Positions 1 through 8,073 of a stretch of DNA of 64,000 nt are shown here, piece by piece (positions within the stretch are counted from its first letter, which is position 1; each line of letters starts with the position of its first letter). A program made the position numbers and the translations under genes. The DNA is from Candidatus Acidiferrales bacterium (GTDB lineage Bacteria > Acidobacteriota > Terriglobia > Acidiferrales > UBA7541): positions 32,057 to 96,056 of the forward strand of contig JASHPG010000100.1 in assembly GCA_030038275.1 (NCBI GenBank), in the 5' to 3' direction. Under the pieces are notes generated by a model that made no database searches, was not told where the DNA came from, and saw only the letters and a list, made by a program, of their open reading frames with translations.

Positions 1-550
1 CCACGTCGCCTTCCATGCTGAACACGCTTTCCGTCACGATCACCGGCGCTCCCGCGCTTGTCGCGTGCTCGCGCAACGCTGCTTCCAAAAACGCGAGATC
101 GCGGTGAGGAAAGACAACTTTGCTCGCGCTTGAAAGCCGCATGCCATCGATCAAGCTAGCGTGGTTGCGCGCGTCGGAAAACACCACGTCGCCTGGCCGC
201 GGCAGGGAACTGAGCAGCCCAATATTTGCCGCGTAACCGGAGCCGAAGTAGAGCGCCGCTTCGGTTCCCGCGAACTCGGCGAACTCCGCCTCCAACTCCT
301 CGAATTCGCGCGCGTTCCCGGATAGCAGCCGAGATCCCGTCCCGCCTACACGTTCCGCGCGCGCAACCGATTCCGCCACCGCCGCTTTGAGTCGTGGATC
401 GCGTGCCAGCCCAAGATAATCGTTTGACGAAAGGTCGATGCCTAGTGGAATATCGAGCGTGCGAAACTGCGAAATTTCCGTTAGCGAATCCAGATCGCGT
501 GCGATTCGCTGCTGCATTGCCCCGCCGCGATTCGCGCCGTCGCCGCGCAT
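1..550 (-). CDS. bioF: 8-amino-7-oxononanoate synthase BioF (3' part beyond window)
   Basis: PLP-dependent enzyme that condenses pimeloyl-thioester with L-alanine in biotin synthesis (cytoplasm). About 183 N-terminal residues are visible. They include the early SSNDYLGL motif, the GGTGSRLLSGN substrate/PLP loop, the FGSGYAANIG stretch, DARNHASLIDG and the TESVFSMEGD strand, all in the order expected for BioF. The PLP lysine lies in the missing part. The ATG at 550 begins one base after the bioB stop codon, so the two genes are almost certainly one transcript. The gene is truncated only by the window edge. Confidence 0.93.
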   Translation of the reverse strand, partial: MRGDGANRGGAMQQRIARDLDSLTEISQFRTLDIPLGIDLSSNDYLGLARDPRLKAAVAESVARAERVGGTGSRLLSGNAREFEELEAEFAEFAGTEAALYFGSGYAANIGLLSSLPRPGDVVFSDARNHASLIDGMRLSSASKVVFPHRDLAFLEAALREHATSAGAPVIVTESVFSMEGDV

Positions 551-551
551 T

Positions 552-1505
552 TCAGGCACGCTGTAGAGCCCTCATGCCCAGCGTTTCGAATAGCCGCGCG
601 TCATCGTCCTTGTCCGGGTTGGGAGTGGTCAGCAACTTTTCTCCGGTGAATATCGAATTTGCTCCGGCAAGAAAACACAGCGCCACCGCCTCCGCCGACA
701 TCTGCCTTCGCCCCGCCGCCAACCGCACCATCGACGCAGGCATCAGGACTCGCGCTGTCGCGATCGTCCGCACCATGATTAGCGGATCGAGTTCCTCGGC
801 GTTCGCGAGCGGCGTGCCTTCGCTGCGCACCAGCATGTTGATCGGAACGCTTTCCGGGTGCGGATCGAGCCGCGCGAGTTGTTCGAGCAGTCCGGCGCGA
901 TCTTCGTCGCTCTCCCCCATTCCCAGAATTCCGCCGCTGCAAACCGTGATTCCTGCCTTGCGCACGTACCCGATCGTCCGCAGCCGGTCCTCATAGACGC
1001 GCGTCGTGACGATCTCGCCGTAAAATTCCGGCGACGTATCCAAATTGTGGTTGTACGCCGTCAGCCCCGCGTCTTTCAGCCGCTGCGCCTGCGTTTCCGT
1101 CAGCATTCCCAGCGTGCAGCAAACTTCCATGTCGAGCGCCGCCACGCCGCGCACCATTTCCAGCACGCTGTCGAATTCTTTTCCGTCGTTCACCTGCCGC
1201 CACGCCGCGCCCATGCAGAATCGCGTCGCTCCTTCGGATTTCGCCTGCCGCGCCGCCGCCAGCACCTCGCTTGGATTCATCAGCGGCTCGCGTTCCACAT
1301 GCGTCTTATAGTGCGCGCTCTGCGAACAATAGGCGCAATCCTCCGGGCATCCGCCCGTTTTGATCGAAAGCAGCCGGCACATCTGCACTTCATCCGCGCG
1401 ATGAAATTCGCGGTGAGCCAGTTGCGCGCGAAAGATCAGCTCCGGCAGCGGCAGCCGGTAAATCGCGCGAATCTCCTCGCGCGTCCAATCGTGGCGTGGA
1501 TTCAT
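552..1505 (-). CDS. bioB: Biotin synthase BioB
   Basis: Radical-SAM enzyme that inserts sulfur into dethiobiotin, the last step of biotin synthesis. The CxxxCxxC cluster motif reads CPEDCAYC near residues 53-60. Downstream are the [16 protein letters not shown] and [10 protein letters not shown] motifs that carry the other conserved cysteines and SAM contacts, and the terminal HFLPS-like region is replaced by [17 protein letters not shown]. Length (317 aa) is normal. A TTG codon precedes the ATG; I chose the ATG at 1505 because a GAGGGA ribosome-binding site lies just upstream. It is first gene of the bioB-bioF pair. Confidence 0.97.
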   Translation of the reverse strand: MNPRHDWTREEIRAIYRLPLPELIFRAQLAHREFHRADEVQMCRLLSIKTGGCPEDCAYCSQSAHYKTHVEREPLMNPSEVLAAARQAKSEGATRFCMGAAWRQVNDGKEFDSVLEMVRGVAALDMEVCCTLGMLTETQAQRLKDAGLTAYNHNLDTSPEFYGEIVTTRVYEDRLRTIGYVRKAGITVCSGGILGMGESDEDRAGLLEQLARLDPHPESVPINMLVRSEGTPLANAEELDPLIMVRTIATARVLMPASMVRLAAGRRQMSAEAVALCFLAGANSIFTGEKLLTTPNPDKDDDARLFETLGMRALQRA

Positions 1506-1743
1506 CAATAGCGTCCCTCTTTGGCAGCCTCAAAGATATCAAAATCCGAATCGATCCACGCGCAAATCTGGTGCTCGGTGCCGCACGCTTCAGAGCTGCG
1601 CGCGATGGGTCACTTTGGATTTTGATCGTGGCACAGGCAGTCGAAATTCAAGCCGACCCACAATCGTTTTTTGCGCAATCGCTCCTGCTTTGGTCTAGCA
1701 TGTCCGCCGGGCCCACGAATATCAGCCTTTCGGAAGGTAAAAA

Positions 1744-2778
1744 ATGGACGATCTCACTCGCTTGCCCGCCACCGATCCAACCGATCTCTTTCGCGTCCGC
1801 GACGCCCTCTACGGTCCGGAACTGGTTGGCGCCGCCGTGATCGGCCTCGATTTCTTCACTCACGTGGCTCGTTCTCCGGCGGGCGCACAAACGATCTGCC
1901 GGGAGCTTGGCATCGCCGATCGTCCCACCGACGTTATGCTCACCTATTTCTCGGCTCTCGGCCTGCTCGAAAATCGCGGCGGGGTTTTCCACGTCACTGA
2001 AAAGTCGCGCGAGTTCCTCGTTCGCGGCTCGCCTTGGTTTCTCGGCCCGTTTTACGCGTCGTTCGCTGAACGCCCCGTCGCTCGCAGCCTCCTCGAGGTC
2101 TTGCGCACCGGCAAGCCATCCGTCTGGGCCAGCAACAAAGCGCGCAAGCCCTGGGCTGAGGCTATGCAAGACGATGCCTTCGCCCAGGAATTTACCGCCA
2201 TTATGGACGCGCGCGGCCTCTATCTCGGTCCTGCCATGGCCCGCCAACTAGACCTAACCTCCCATCATCGTGTCCTCGATATCGGCGGCGGCTCGGGCAT
2301 TTACGCCTGTTGCCTAGTGGCCGCGCATCCGCGCTTGCGCGCCTCGGTGCTCGAAAAAACGCCCGTTGATCGCGTTGTTCGCCAATGCATCGCCCGCCGC
2401 GGCTATTCGGATCGCGTGGATGTCATCGTCGGAGACATGTTCGTGGCGCCGCTCCCCGTCGGTTACGACGCGCACCTGTGGTCCAACGCCCTCCACGACT
2501 GGGACGCGCCAACCGTGAAATCGCTGCTTGCCAAATCGTTCGCGGCATTGCCGCCCGGCGGCATGGTCGTAATCCACGACGCGCACGTCAACGGCGAGAA
2601 AAGTGGTCCGCTGGCCGTAGCTACTTATTCTGTTTTCCTGATGGCTTCCACGGAAGGGAAGTGCTACTCAATCGGCGAAATGGATTCGATGCTCGGCGAG
2701 ATCGGCTTCGAGGATTTTCAATATCGCGCCACAGCCGTCGATCACAGCGTCATCACCGCCCGCAAACCACACGCGTAA
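1744..2778 (+). CDS. SAM-dependent O-methyltransferase-like protein (acetylserotonin/hydroxyindole O-methyltransferase type)
   Basis: 344 aa with the two-part architecture of this family: an N-terminal winged-helix dimerisation domain (about residues 15-100, with ICRELGIADRPTDVML and LGLLEN) and a C-terminal Rossmann methyltransferase domain. The SAM-binding motif VLDIGGGSG is at residues 177-185, and HDW at 251-253 matches the LHDW motif that often precedes the catalytic region. A GGAAGG ribosome-binding site sits before the ATG. It stands alone, with bioB diverging upstream, so the substrate cannot be deduced. Family members methylate small phenolic, polyketide or quinone-like molecules. 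Confidence 0.8.
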   Translation: MDDLTRLPATDPTDLFRVRDALYGPELVGAAVIGLDFFTHVARSPAGAQTICRELGIADRPTDVMLTYFSALGLLENRGGVFHVTEKSREFLVRGSPWFLGPFYASFAERPVARSLLEVLRTGKPSVWASNKARKPWAEAMQDDAFAQEFTAIMDARGLYLGPAMARQLDLTSHHRVLDIGGGSGIYACCLVAAHPRLRASVLEKTPVDRVVRQCIARRGYSDRVDVIVGDMFVAPLPVGYDAHLWSNALHDWDAPTVKSLLAKSFAALPPGGMVVIHDAHVNGEKSGPLAVATYSVFLMASTEGKCYSIGEMDSMLGEIGFEDFQYRATAVDHSVITARKPHA

Positions 2779-3262
2779 CTCGCTCGTATGACGCTAGTGG
2801 GCCGCCCGTGCGCCCCTGCGGTAGTAATGCGTCCGCCAGCAGCGTAGGGGCACAGCATGCTGTGCCCGCAGTCGCGGACGAAGCCCGCCTGCTGCTGGCA
2901 GGCCAGTCTGCCGCAGGCACATCTCTCTTGTGGCTGTTGCTCACCTTCTTAATTTGGTGTCGCGAAGCGCAGCTTCAGCCGTTCCGTCACAACGCGCGTC
3001 TCCATGTAGCGCCGCGCTTCAGCGCGGCAACCGCGCACGCCGCAGTTACTGTCGTTTCGTTCATCGCCATTGATATTTGCCCCGAGGCGGTTGCACCGCC
3101 AAATCAGAGCAGGGCGGCTTTGCCTTGGCCGGAGCGTTGTCATCCCGAATCCAGTCCCGACGCATTCTGCCGGGAATGGAGGTGAGGGATCTGCTTTTCC
3201 CCGCGTTAGCGCGGTGCAAATGCTTACGCGCCTGTGCTCGCTGTGGATGATCGCCTCTGCTT
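2779..3262. repeat. Non-coding spacer with several short palindromic repeats
   Basis: This gap between two convergent genes has no credible ORF. It holds a perfect 20-bp palindrome at 2848-2867 (GGGCACAGCATGCTGTGCCC), a hairpin at 3011-3028 with an 8-bp GC-rich stem (GCCGCGCT / AGCGCGGC), and a smaller hairpin at 3201-3214 (CCGCG / CGCGG). A GTCATCCCGAAT stretch near 3139 is followed by GAGGGATCTGCTTTT near 3184. Such modules look like dispersed intergenic repeats rather than regulatory sites. The hairpins could also serve as bidirectional terminators for the convergent flanking genes, although no clear T-tract follows them. Confidence 0.6.
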
Positions 3263-4450
3263 TTACCGCAACGCCGCCACCTTTTTTTTCGCCGTTCGCC
3301 CGCGCTCAACTTCCGCCAATCCTTCCAGCAAATCCTCGACGAGATCCTCGTGGTTTTCGCATCCCGGCGAAAGCCGCAGCAGCATGTCCGAAAGCCCCAG
3401 TTCCGCGCGTGTCTCCGCCGGAATGGACGCATGCGTCATGCTCGCCGGGTGGCAGATCAGCGACTTCACTCCGCCCAGGCTTTCCGCCAGCGCGAAATAG
3501 CGCCTCGACGACGCGAACGCCACCACCTCTTCCTGCGTTCCTTCCAGTTCGAACGACACCATGCCGCCAAACCCGCTCATCTGTTTCCGCGCGATGTCGT
3601 GCCCGGGATGCGTCGCAAGGCCCGGGTAATACACGCGCCGCACCAGCGGATGCCCGTTCAGCGCGTTCGCGATTGCCTCGGCGTTTTCCTCGTGCCGCTG
3701 CATTCTCAGTTCCAGCGTTTTCATCCCGCGCAGCGTCAGCCAACAATCAAACGGCGAAGGAATTGCCCCCGTCGCATTCTGCAGATATTTTACCGGCTCG
3801 AAGATGTTCTGGTCGTTCGCCAGCACCGCGCCTTGCACCACGTCCGAGTGCCCCGCCAGGTATTTCGTCACGCTGTGGACGATCAAATCCGCGCCCAGCT
3901 CGAACGGCCGCTGAAACACCGGTGTCGCAAACGTGTTATCGACCACCATCAGCGCTCCACGCGCATGAGCGATTTTCCCGACCGCCTCGATATCCGTAAT
4001 CAGCAGCCGCGGGTTCGTTGGCGATTCGATCCACACGATGCGCGTCTTCGAATTCGTCGCTGCTTCTACGCCCTCCAGGTCGCTTGTGTCGATTTGCCGA
4101 ATCACCACGCCGATCGGCTGAAACACGCGGTTCAGAATGCGGTACGTTCCGCCATAGACGTCCAGTGGAATGATGATTTCATCGCCCGGCCGCAAATACG
4201 CCTGCAAAATTGCGTTTTCCGCCGCCAGTCCTGAAGAGTATGTCGCGGCATACTTCGCGCTCTCCAGTTCCGCCAACACCGTCTCCAGCCGCTCGCGCGT
4301 CGGATTATTCGTCCGAGAGTACGAATATCCTTTATCCTGTCCCGGCGCATCCTGCTCGTATGTGGACGTTTGAAAGATCGGCGCGATCAGCGCGCCGGTT
4401 TCCGGCTCTGATGGCTGCCCTGCATGAATAGTCTTCGTAGCGAGTTTCAT
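3263..4450 (-). CDS. Trans-sulfuration PLP enzyme (cystathionine gamma-synthase / gamma-lyase family)
   Basis: 395-aa Cys/Met metabolism PLP enzyme. Seen in the sequence: YSRTNNPTR near the N-terminus (phosphate-binding Tyr/Arg from the neighbouring subunit), YSSGLAAENA, VDNTFATP, and SVTKYLAGHSD with the PLP lysine at residue 196. MetB (cystathionine synthesis toward methionine) and MccB/CGL (cystathionine breakdown to cysteine) cannot be separated by motifs alone. The SAM-I riboswitch directly upstream argues for a role in methionine supply, i.e. a MetB-like or direct-sulfhydrylation role. A GGGAG ribosome-binding site precedes the ATG. It is transcribed alone. Confidence 0.88.
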   Translation of the reverse strand: MKLATKTIHAGQPSEPETGALIAPIFQTSTYEQDAPGQDKGYSYSRTNNPTRERLETVLAELESAKYAATYSSGLAAENAILQAYLRPGDEIIIPLDVYGGTYRILNRVFQPIGVVIRQIDTSDLEGVEAATNSKTRIVWIESPTNPRLLITDIEAVGKIAHARGALMVVDNTFATPVFQRPFELGADLIVHSVTKYLAGHSDVVQGAVLANDQNIFEPVKYLQNATGAIPSPFDCWLTLRGMKTLELRMQRHEENAEAIANALNGHPLVRRVYYPGLATHPGHDIARKQMSGFGGMVSFELEGTQEEVVAFASSRRYFALAESLGGVKSLICHPASMTHASIPAETRAELGLSDMLLRLSPGCENHEDLVEDLLEGLAEVERGRTAKKKVAALR

Positions 4451-4533
4451 CTTCGTGCTCCCTAGTGTGCGATCTGAGCTTCTGCGTCTGCGCCAAAGCG
4501 AGCCGCCCGCGCGGCGTTATTCCGCCGTCGTGA

Positions 4534-4562
4534 ATGAAAAATCCTTCCGGGCTTCCGCCCGG
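4534..4562 (-). terminator. Possible riboswitch expression-platform terminator
   Basis: On the minus strand, between the SAM aptamer and the coding start, a perfect hairpin (CCGGGC, loop GGAA, GCCCGG; 4547-4562) is followed after five bases by TTTTT (4537-4541). It lies about 85 nt before the start codon, where a premature terminator of a SAM-off switch would be expected. The U-tract is short and not immediately adjacent to the stem, so control at the level of translation is an alternative. Confidence 0.4.
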
Positions 4563-4639
4563 CACCTGCACTTACGCCCCGCATCGGCTACATTTGGGAG
4601 TGGAATCGTCAAGCGGCCGGGACGCGGCCAGTTGAGGAT

Positions 4640-4778
4640 CTTATCTCTCCCCCTGATCTCCCGGGTCGGCCTCTTCGGCGATCCGGGAGCCCTGTTACGG
4701 GCAGGAGTTAGCACCTTGGCGATTGCACCAGGTTGCTGTGGCTTCTTCGGGCCTGTACCCTCAGCCACTCTGGATAAG
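4640..4778 (-). ncRNA. SAM-I riboswitch (S-box leader)
   Basis: Read on the minus strand, the leader opens with CTTATCCAGAG and closes with GAGAGATAAG, giving the P1 stem CTTATC/GATAAG. Between them come GAGGGTACAGGCCCGAAGAA, then CCACAGCAACCTGGT and CAAGGTGCTAACTCCTGC. These match the S-box core in order: the kink-turn GAG/GA region, the GGCCC pseudoknot element, the GCAACC strand, and the AAGGTGCTAA(N)TCC segment. The variable arm between the last two blocks and P1 is a long GC-rich hairpin. It lies upstream of the trans-sulfuration gene and is expected to switch it off when S-adenosylmethionine is abundant. Confidence 0.95.
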
Positions 4779-4802
4779 CGCTGCTGTTTCAGCAGCACCA
4801 AA

Positions 4803-4831
4803 ATGCTAGCAAACACGCCGATTCGGGTCAA
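4803..4831 (-). promoter_or_regulatory. Sigma70-like promoter of the SAM-riboswitch transcript
   Basis: On the minus strand TTGACC (4826-4831) and TAGCAT (4803-4808) are separated by exactly 17 bases, and the -10 box lies about 25 nt upstream of the aptamer start at 4778. A 7-bp hairpin (GCTGCTG / CAGCAGC, 4780-4796) sits between the promoter and the aptamer. Confidence 0.65.
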
Positions 4832-5337
4832 TAAACATCCATTCGGGATGCGTTTTCGGTCGCCGTACTGCCGCTTTTCCCGCTTGAGCGGTGCAATTCA
4901 AGGGCGGAACTGAAAAAGGCAAAGTAAAGATCGCGAGCCGTATGTCTAAGTACTGGTTCTTGACGAATCAGATAATCCGATGTAGCGTTAGTTGGGCGGT
5001 TTTTGTTGGTCCATGGGGGAAGAGATATGCGACCTGCACCTCCGGTCAATCTGGACCGGAAGCCCCGTCGTGCTGGTTCGGTGCGGCGTGCCGCATGAGA
5101 ACTGCGCAGCATCTCCCCGCCGCGACGACTCCTAGTAGTGAGCTTTCACCCCTCCTCAAACCGAATTTCTACCCGAGACACGTGACGAGTAGAATCGCCT
5201 GTAAGTTGCTGAAAACAAACGACGGCATGCACCTCTACCCGAGACACTTCTCGTCACCGATTCACGTCACTTTTTATTCGCCGTCGATTCTCCTATCCTC
5301 GCTTCTTTCGCGCGCAGAGGAGGATCGGACCTGACCC
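4832..5337. other. Intergenic region with a 14-bp direct repeat
   Basis: No convincing gene. An open frame of 147 codons (4891-5334) has no recognisable protein character. The 14-mer TCTACCCGAGACAC occurs twice, at 5168-5181 and 5234-5247, each followed within a few bases by a GACGAG or CTCGTCAC element. This could be an operator pair or a degenerate repeat upstream of the DUF4180 gene. Nothing else stands out. Confidence 0.4.
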
Positions 5338-5742
5338 ATGACGTCCGCAATAACTCACGAGCTCGGCGGCATTCGCATCCTCTTGTTGGCTGCCGAAGGC
5401 CCCAAACTCCGCACCGTCCGCGATGCCACCGACGTCATGGCCGAAGCCTTCGCCCAGGAAGCTTCTTGTCTCGCGATTCCCATTTCGCGCCTCGACAACG
5501 ACTTTTTCCGCTTGCGTACCGGCGTAGCGGGAGAAATCGTCCCGAAATTGTCCGGGTACGGAATGAAAGCCGCCTTCTTAGGCGATATCTCGCAACACGT
5601 GGCCAATAGCGACTCGTTCCGCGACTTCGTGCGCGAAGCCAATCGCGGGCGCGACTTTTGGTTCGTTGCCGATCTCGAAGAACTCGGCCAGCGCCTCGCG
5701 AAGGCGCAATCGCGCGCCGCTGCCCCGGAGGGCCAAAAGTGA
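5338..5742 (+). CDS. DUF4180 domain protein
   Basis: 134-aa soluble protein covering the whole DUF4180 family. Recognisable blocks are ILLLAAEGPKLRTVRDATD, an AIPISRLDNDFFRLRTGVAGEI core, FLGDISQHVANS and a DFVREANRGRDFWFV end. No catalytic function has been assigned to this family as far as I know. AGAGGAGGA is the ribosome-binding site, with a rather long 14-base spacing to the ATG. It precedes ispH by about 100 bases on the same strand, but no functional link is evident. Confidence 0.82.
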   Translation: MTSAITHELGGIRILLLAAEGPKLRTVRDATDVMAEAFAQEASCLAIPISRLDNDFFRLRTGVAGEIVPKLSGYGMKAAFLGDISQHVANSDSFRDFVREANRGRDFWFVADLEELGQRLAKAQSRAAAPEGQK

Positions 5743-5839
5743 CCCGCGCCCACTATTCCACAGAATCGCCGTCCGTAGGGGTCAAAACTACACACGAGCC
5801 ACGCAAACTCGCTAGCGGCAAAATGTTCCTTCAGGTAAT

Positions 5840-6850
5840 ATGGAGTGGTTTGCGGAGAAAACCTTGACGCTCACGAACATACAGGAAACGAATAACGGCG
5901 CGAAAACGCTCGTCCGCGTCCGCCCGCGTGGCTTCTGTGCCGGGGTGGTGCGCGCTGTCGATATCGTCGAGCTTGCCCTGGAAACGTTTGGCCGTCCGGT
6001 GTACGTCCATCACGAAATCGTCCACAATCGCTACGTGGTCGATCAGCTCCGCCGCCGCGGTGCCATTTTCGTCGAAACCATCTCTGAGGTACCGGTGGGC
6101 GCAGTGCTCGTTTTCAGCGCCCACGGCGTTCCGCCCCGCGTTCGCGCCGAGGCCAAGGAACGCAACCTCAAAGTGATCGACGCCACCTGCCCGCTCGTCA
6201 CCAAGGTTCACCTGGAGGCGCTCAAATTCGCGCGCGAAGGCCGCACGCTGATTCTCATCGGCCATCGCGATCACCAGGAGATTGTCGGCACATCCGGTGA
6301 AGCGCCGGCGCAGACCGTCGTCGTGGGCAGCGTCGAGGAGGTTGATCGGTTGCAAGTGCCCGATCCCAAGCGCCTCGCGTTCCTCACTCAAACCACTCTC
6401 TCTCTTTACGATACGCAGGAAATCGTCGCCCGTTTGCGCCAGCGTTTCCCGGAAATCATCGGCCCCGCTTCGGACGACATCTGTTACGCCACGCAAAATC
6501 GCCAGGAAGCCGTCGAAGCGCTCACGCGGGAAGTGGAATTGATTCTAGTCGTTGGCTCCGCGAATAGCTCCAATTCCAACCGCCTCGTCGAAGTCGCGCA
6601 GCGCGCGGGAGTGGCCGCGCGCCTTATCGAGGACGCGAACGATATCGACGCGGCTCTGCTCGACAACGTAAAAACGCTCGGCCTAACCGCCGGCGCATCG
6701 GCGCCCGAAATTCTGGTCGAGCAGGTCAGCCAGCGTCTCTCGAATTTTGGTTTCACCAATCATCGCGATCTCGACCTGATTCGCGAGGATGTGCGGTTCA
6801 CCCTCCCGCCCGAGCTTGCCGCGGCGCGCCAGGGGAGGGCCGCAAATTGA
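5840..6850 (+). CDS. ispH: 4-hydroxy-3-methylbut-2-enyl diphosphate reductase IspH
   Basis: Last enzyme of the MEP isoprenoid pathway; it reduces HMBPP to IPP and DMAPP through a [4Fe-4S] cluster. The three cluster cysteines are visible: Cys33 in RGFCAGV, Cys117 in DATCPLV and Cys215 in DDICYATQNRQ. The HHEIVHNRYVV, FSAHGVPP and GSANSSNSNRL substrate motifs are also present. At 336 aa it is slightly longer than the usual ~315, owing to about 20 extra N-terminal residues. A TTG start (codon 9) is an alternative because the ribosome-binding site at the ATG is weak. Confidence 0.97.
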   Translation: MEWFAEKTLTLTNIQETNNGAKTLVRVRPRGFCAGVVRAVDIVELALETFGRPVYVHHEIVHNRYVVDQLRRRGAIFVETISEVPVGAVLVFSAHGVPPRVRAEAKERNLKVIDATCPLVTKVHLEALKFAREGRTLILIGHRDHQEIVGTSGEAPAQTVVVGSVEEVDRLQVPDPKRLAFLTQTTLSLYDTQEIVARLRQRFPEIIGPASDDICYATQNRQEAVEALTREVELILVVGSANSSNSNRLVEVAQRAGVAARLIEDANDIDAALLDNVKTLGLTAGASAPEILVEQVSQRLSNFGFTNHRDLDLIREDVRFTLPPELAAARQGRAAN

Positions 6851-6897
6851 CACGGCCGTGTTTCTCCGCAATTACGATGAACGACAGGAGCGTGTGA

Positions 6898-8073
6898 GTG
6901 GCGGTCAAAATCGTCCGCCAGCCAAATAAATTGATTTTGTTGGGTTCGCCCACGAGTGCCGCGGCGATGTCGGCCGGACACGAAGGTGCTCCCGCCGCGC
7001 TTCGCTCCGCCGGACTCACTGACCGGCTTCGTTCCGTCGGCTACGACGTAGAGGATTTGGGCGATGATTCGGTCCAGCTCTCCAAACCTGACGAACAAAG
7101 TCCCCGCGCCCGCAATATCTCCGGTGTGCTCGCCGCGTTAAACGCACTGAAGCCGCGCGTTGAACTCGCCGTGAAATCCGCGGCTCTGCCTCTAATCTTG
7201 AGTGGTGATTGCTCCGTTGCGCTGGCGACCATCGCGGGCGTGCGGCGCTACTTCCGCAACGTCGGATTAATTTACATCGACCGCGACGCTGACCTCAACA
7301 CGCCTGCCACCACCCAATCCGGATGTCTCGATGGCATGGTGGTCTCGCACATCACTGGTCGCGGTGCCGTAGAACTGGTCCGCTTCTGGAGCGAGCCGCC
7401 TCTTGTTCGCGACCCCGATGCTGCCTTGTTCGGGGTGGCGCACCTCGACCCGGCCGAGCAACAATTGCTCGAACGGAGCACGCTGCGGCGCTATCTGGCT
7501 TCAGATGTGCAGCGATTGGGTGCGGCCGCCGCGGCCCGGTCTGCCGTCGAGCGCATTCACGGCGATAAAAACGAATTCGTGTTGCACCTGGACGTGGACG
7601 CGGTCGGCGGTTTCACGGCTACGGATTATCCCGGCGACGGTGGCCTCGCGATCGAGGACACTCGCGCCGCGCTCGAAGTTTTCGCGACGCAGCCACATCT
7701 TGCGGCGATCGAAGTGACGGCCTACAACCCAACGAAGGATCCGGATGGCAGCGGCGCGAAAGTAATAATCGACTTGCTCGCGGATGCTCTTGCGAAGCGG
7801 CTGGAAGCGCTGAAATCAGCGGCTGCTCCAGTTGAAAAGAAGCCGGAGCCACAACAGGAACCTGCAACGAGCGCCACGCCAGTACCCGCGCTAACACCGA
7901 ATCCCGTGGCTCCGGGAGCCGGAATCGCGATAGCTCCACCGTCTGATCCTGGCGAAACGTGGTCGTCCGATGCAGGCGAAGATGAATCCGAAGAGCCCAA
8001 TGACGAATCCGCCCCAAAAACGGCGAACCACGATGCGGACGAATCGCAAGGAACCGGCGAATCGGACTCCTGA
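6898..8073 (+). CDS. Arginase/agmatinase-fold protein with non-canonical metal ligands and an acidic tail
   Basis: Residues 1-300 follow the ureohydrolase fold: PTSAAAMSAGHEGAP, then SGDCS at about 102-106, DRDAD at 128-132, HLDVD at 230-234 and a late ATDYPGDGG segment. Canonical enzymes bind two Mn ions with GGDHS, DAHxD and SFDxD. Here the first histidine is Cys105 and the second is Asp130, while the four aspartates (128, 132, 232, 234) remain. Residues 300-391 are a Pro/Ala/Glu/Ser-rich, acidic, presumably disordered tail. The start is GTG, with ACAGGAG upstream. Hydrolysis of a guanidino-like substrate is possible but unproven. The 3' end may overlap the HAD gene. Confidence 0.7.
   Translation: MAVKIVRQPNKLILLGSPTSAAAMSAGHEGAPAALRSAGLTDRLRSVGYDVEDLGDDSVQLSKPDEQSPRARNISGVLAALNALKPRVELAVKSAALPLILSGDCSVALATIAGVRRYFRNVGLIYIDRDADLNTPATTQSGCLDGMVVSHITGRGAVELVRFWSEPPLVRDPDAALFGVAHLDPAEQQLLERSTLRRYLASDVQRLGAAAAARSAVERIHGDKNEFVLHLDVDAVGGFTATDYPGDGGLAIEDTRAALEVFATQPHLAAIEVTAYNPTKDPDGSGAKVIIDLLADALAKRLEALKSAAAPVEKKPEPQQEPATSATPVPALTPNPVAPGAGIAIAPPSDPGETWSSDAGEDESEEPNDESAPKTANHDADESQGTGESDS

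Noticed and set aside
2385-3185. 266-codon frame running off the end of the methyltransferase gene into the repeat region
   Set aside because: It is the +1 shadow of the methyltransferase in its first half and Arg-rich translation of hairpin repeats in its second half.
4891-5334. 147-codon open frame in the intergenic region upstream of the DUF4180 gene
   Set aside because: No recognisable domain, unusual composition for the neighbourhood, no ribosome-binding site, and it covers the 14-mer repeats.
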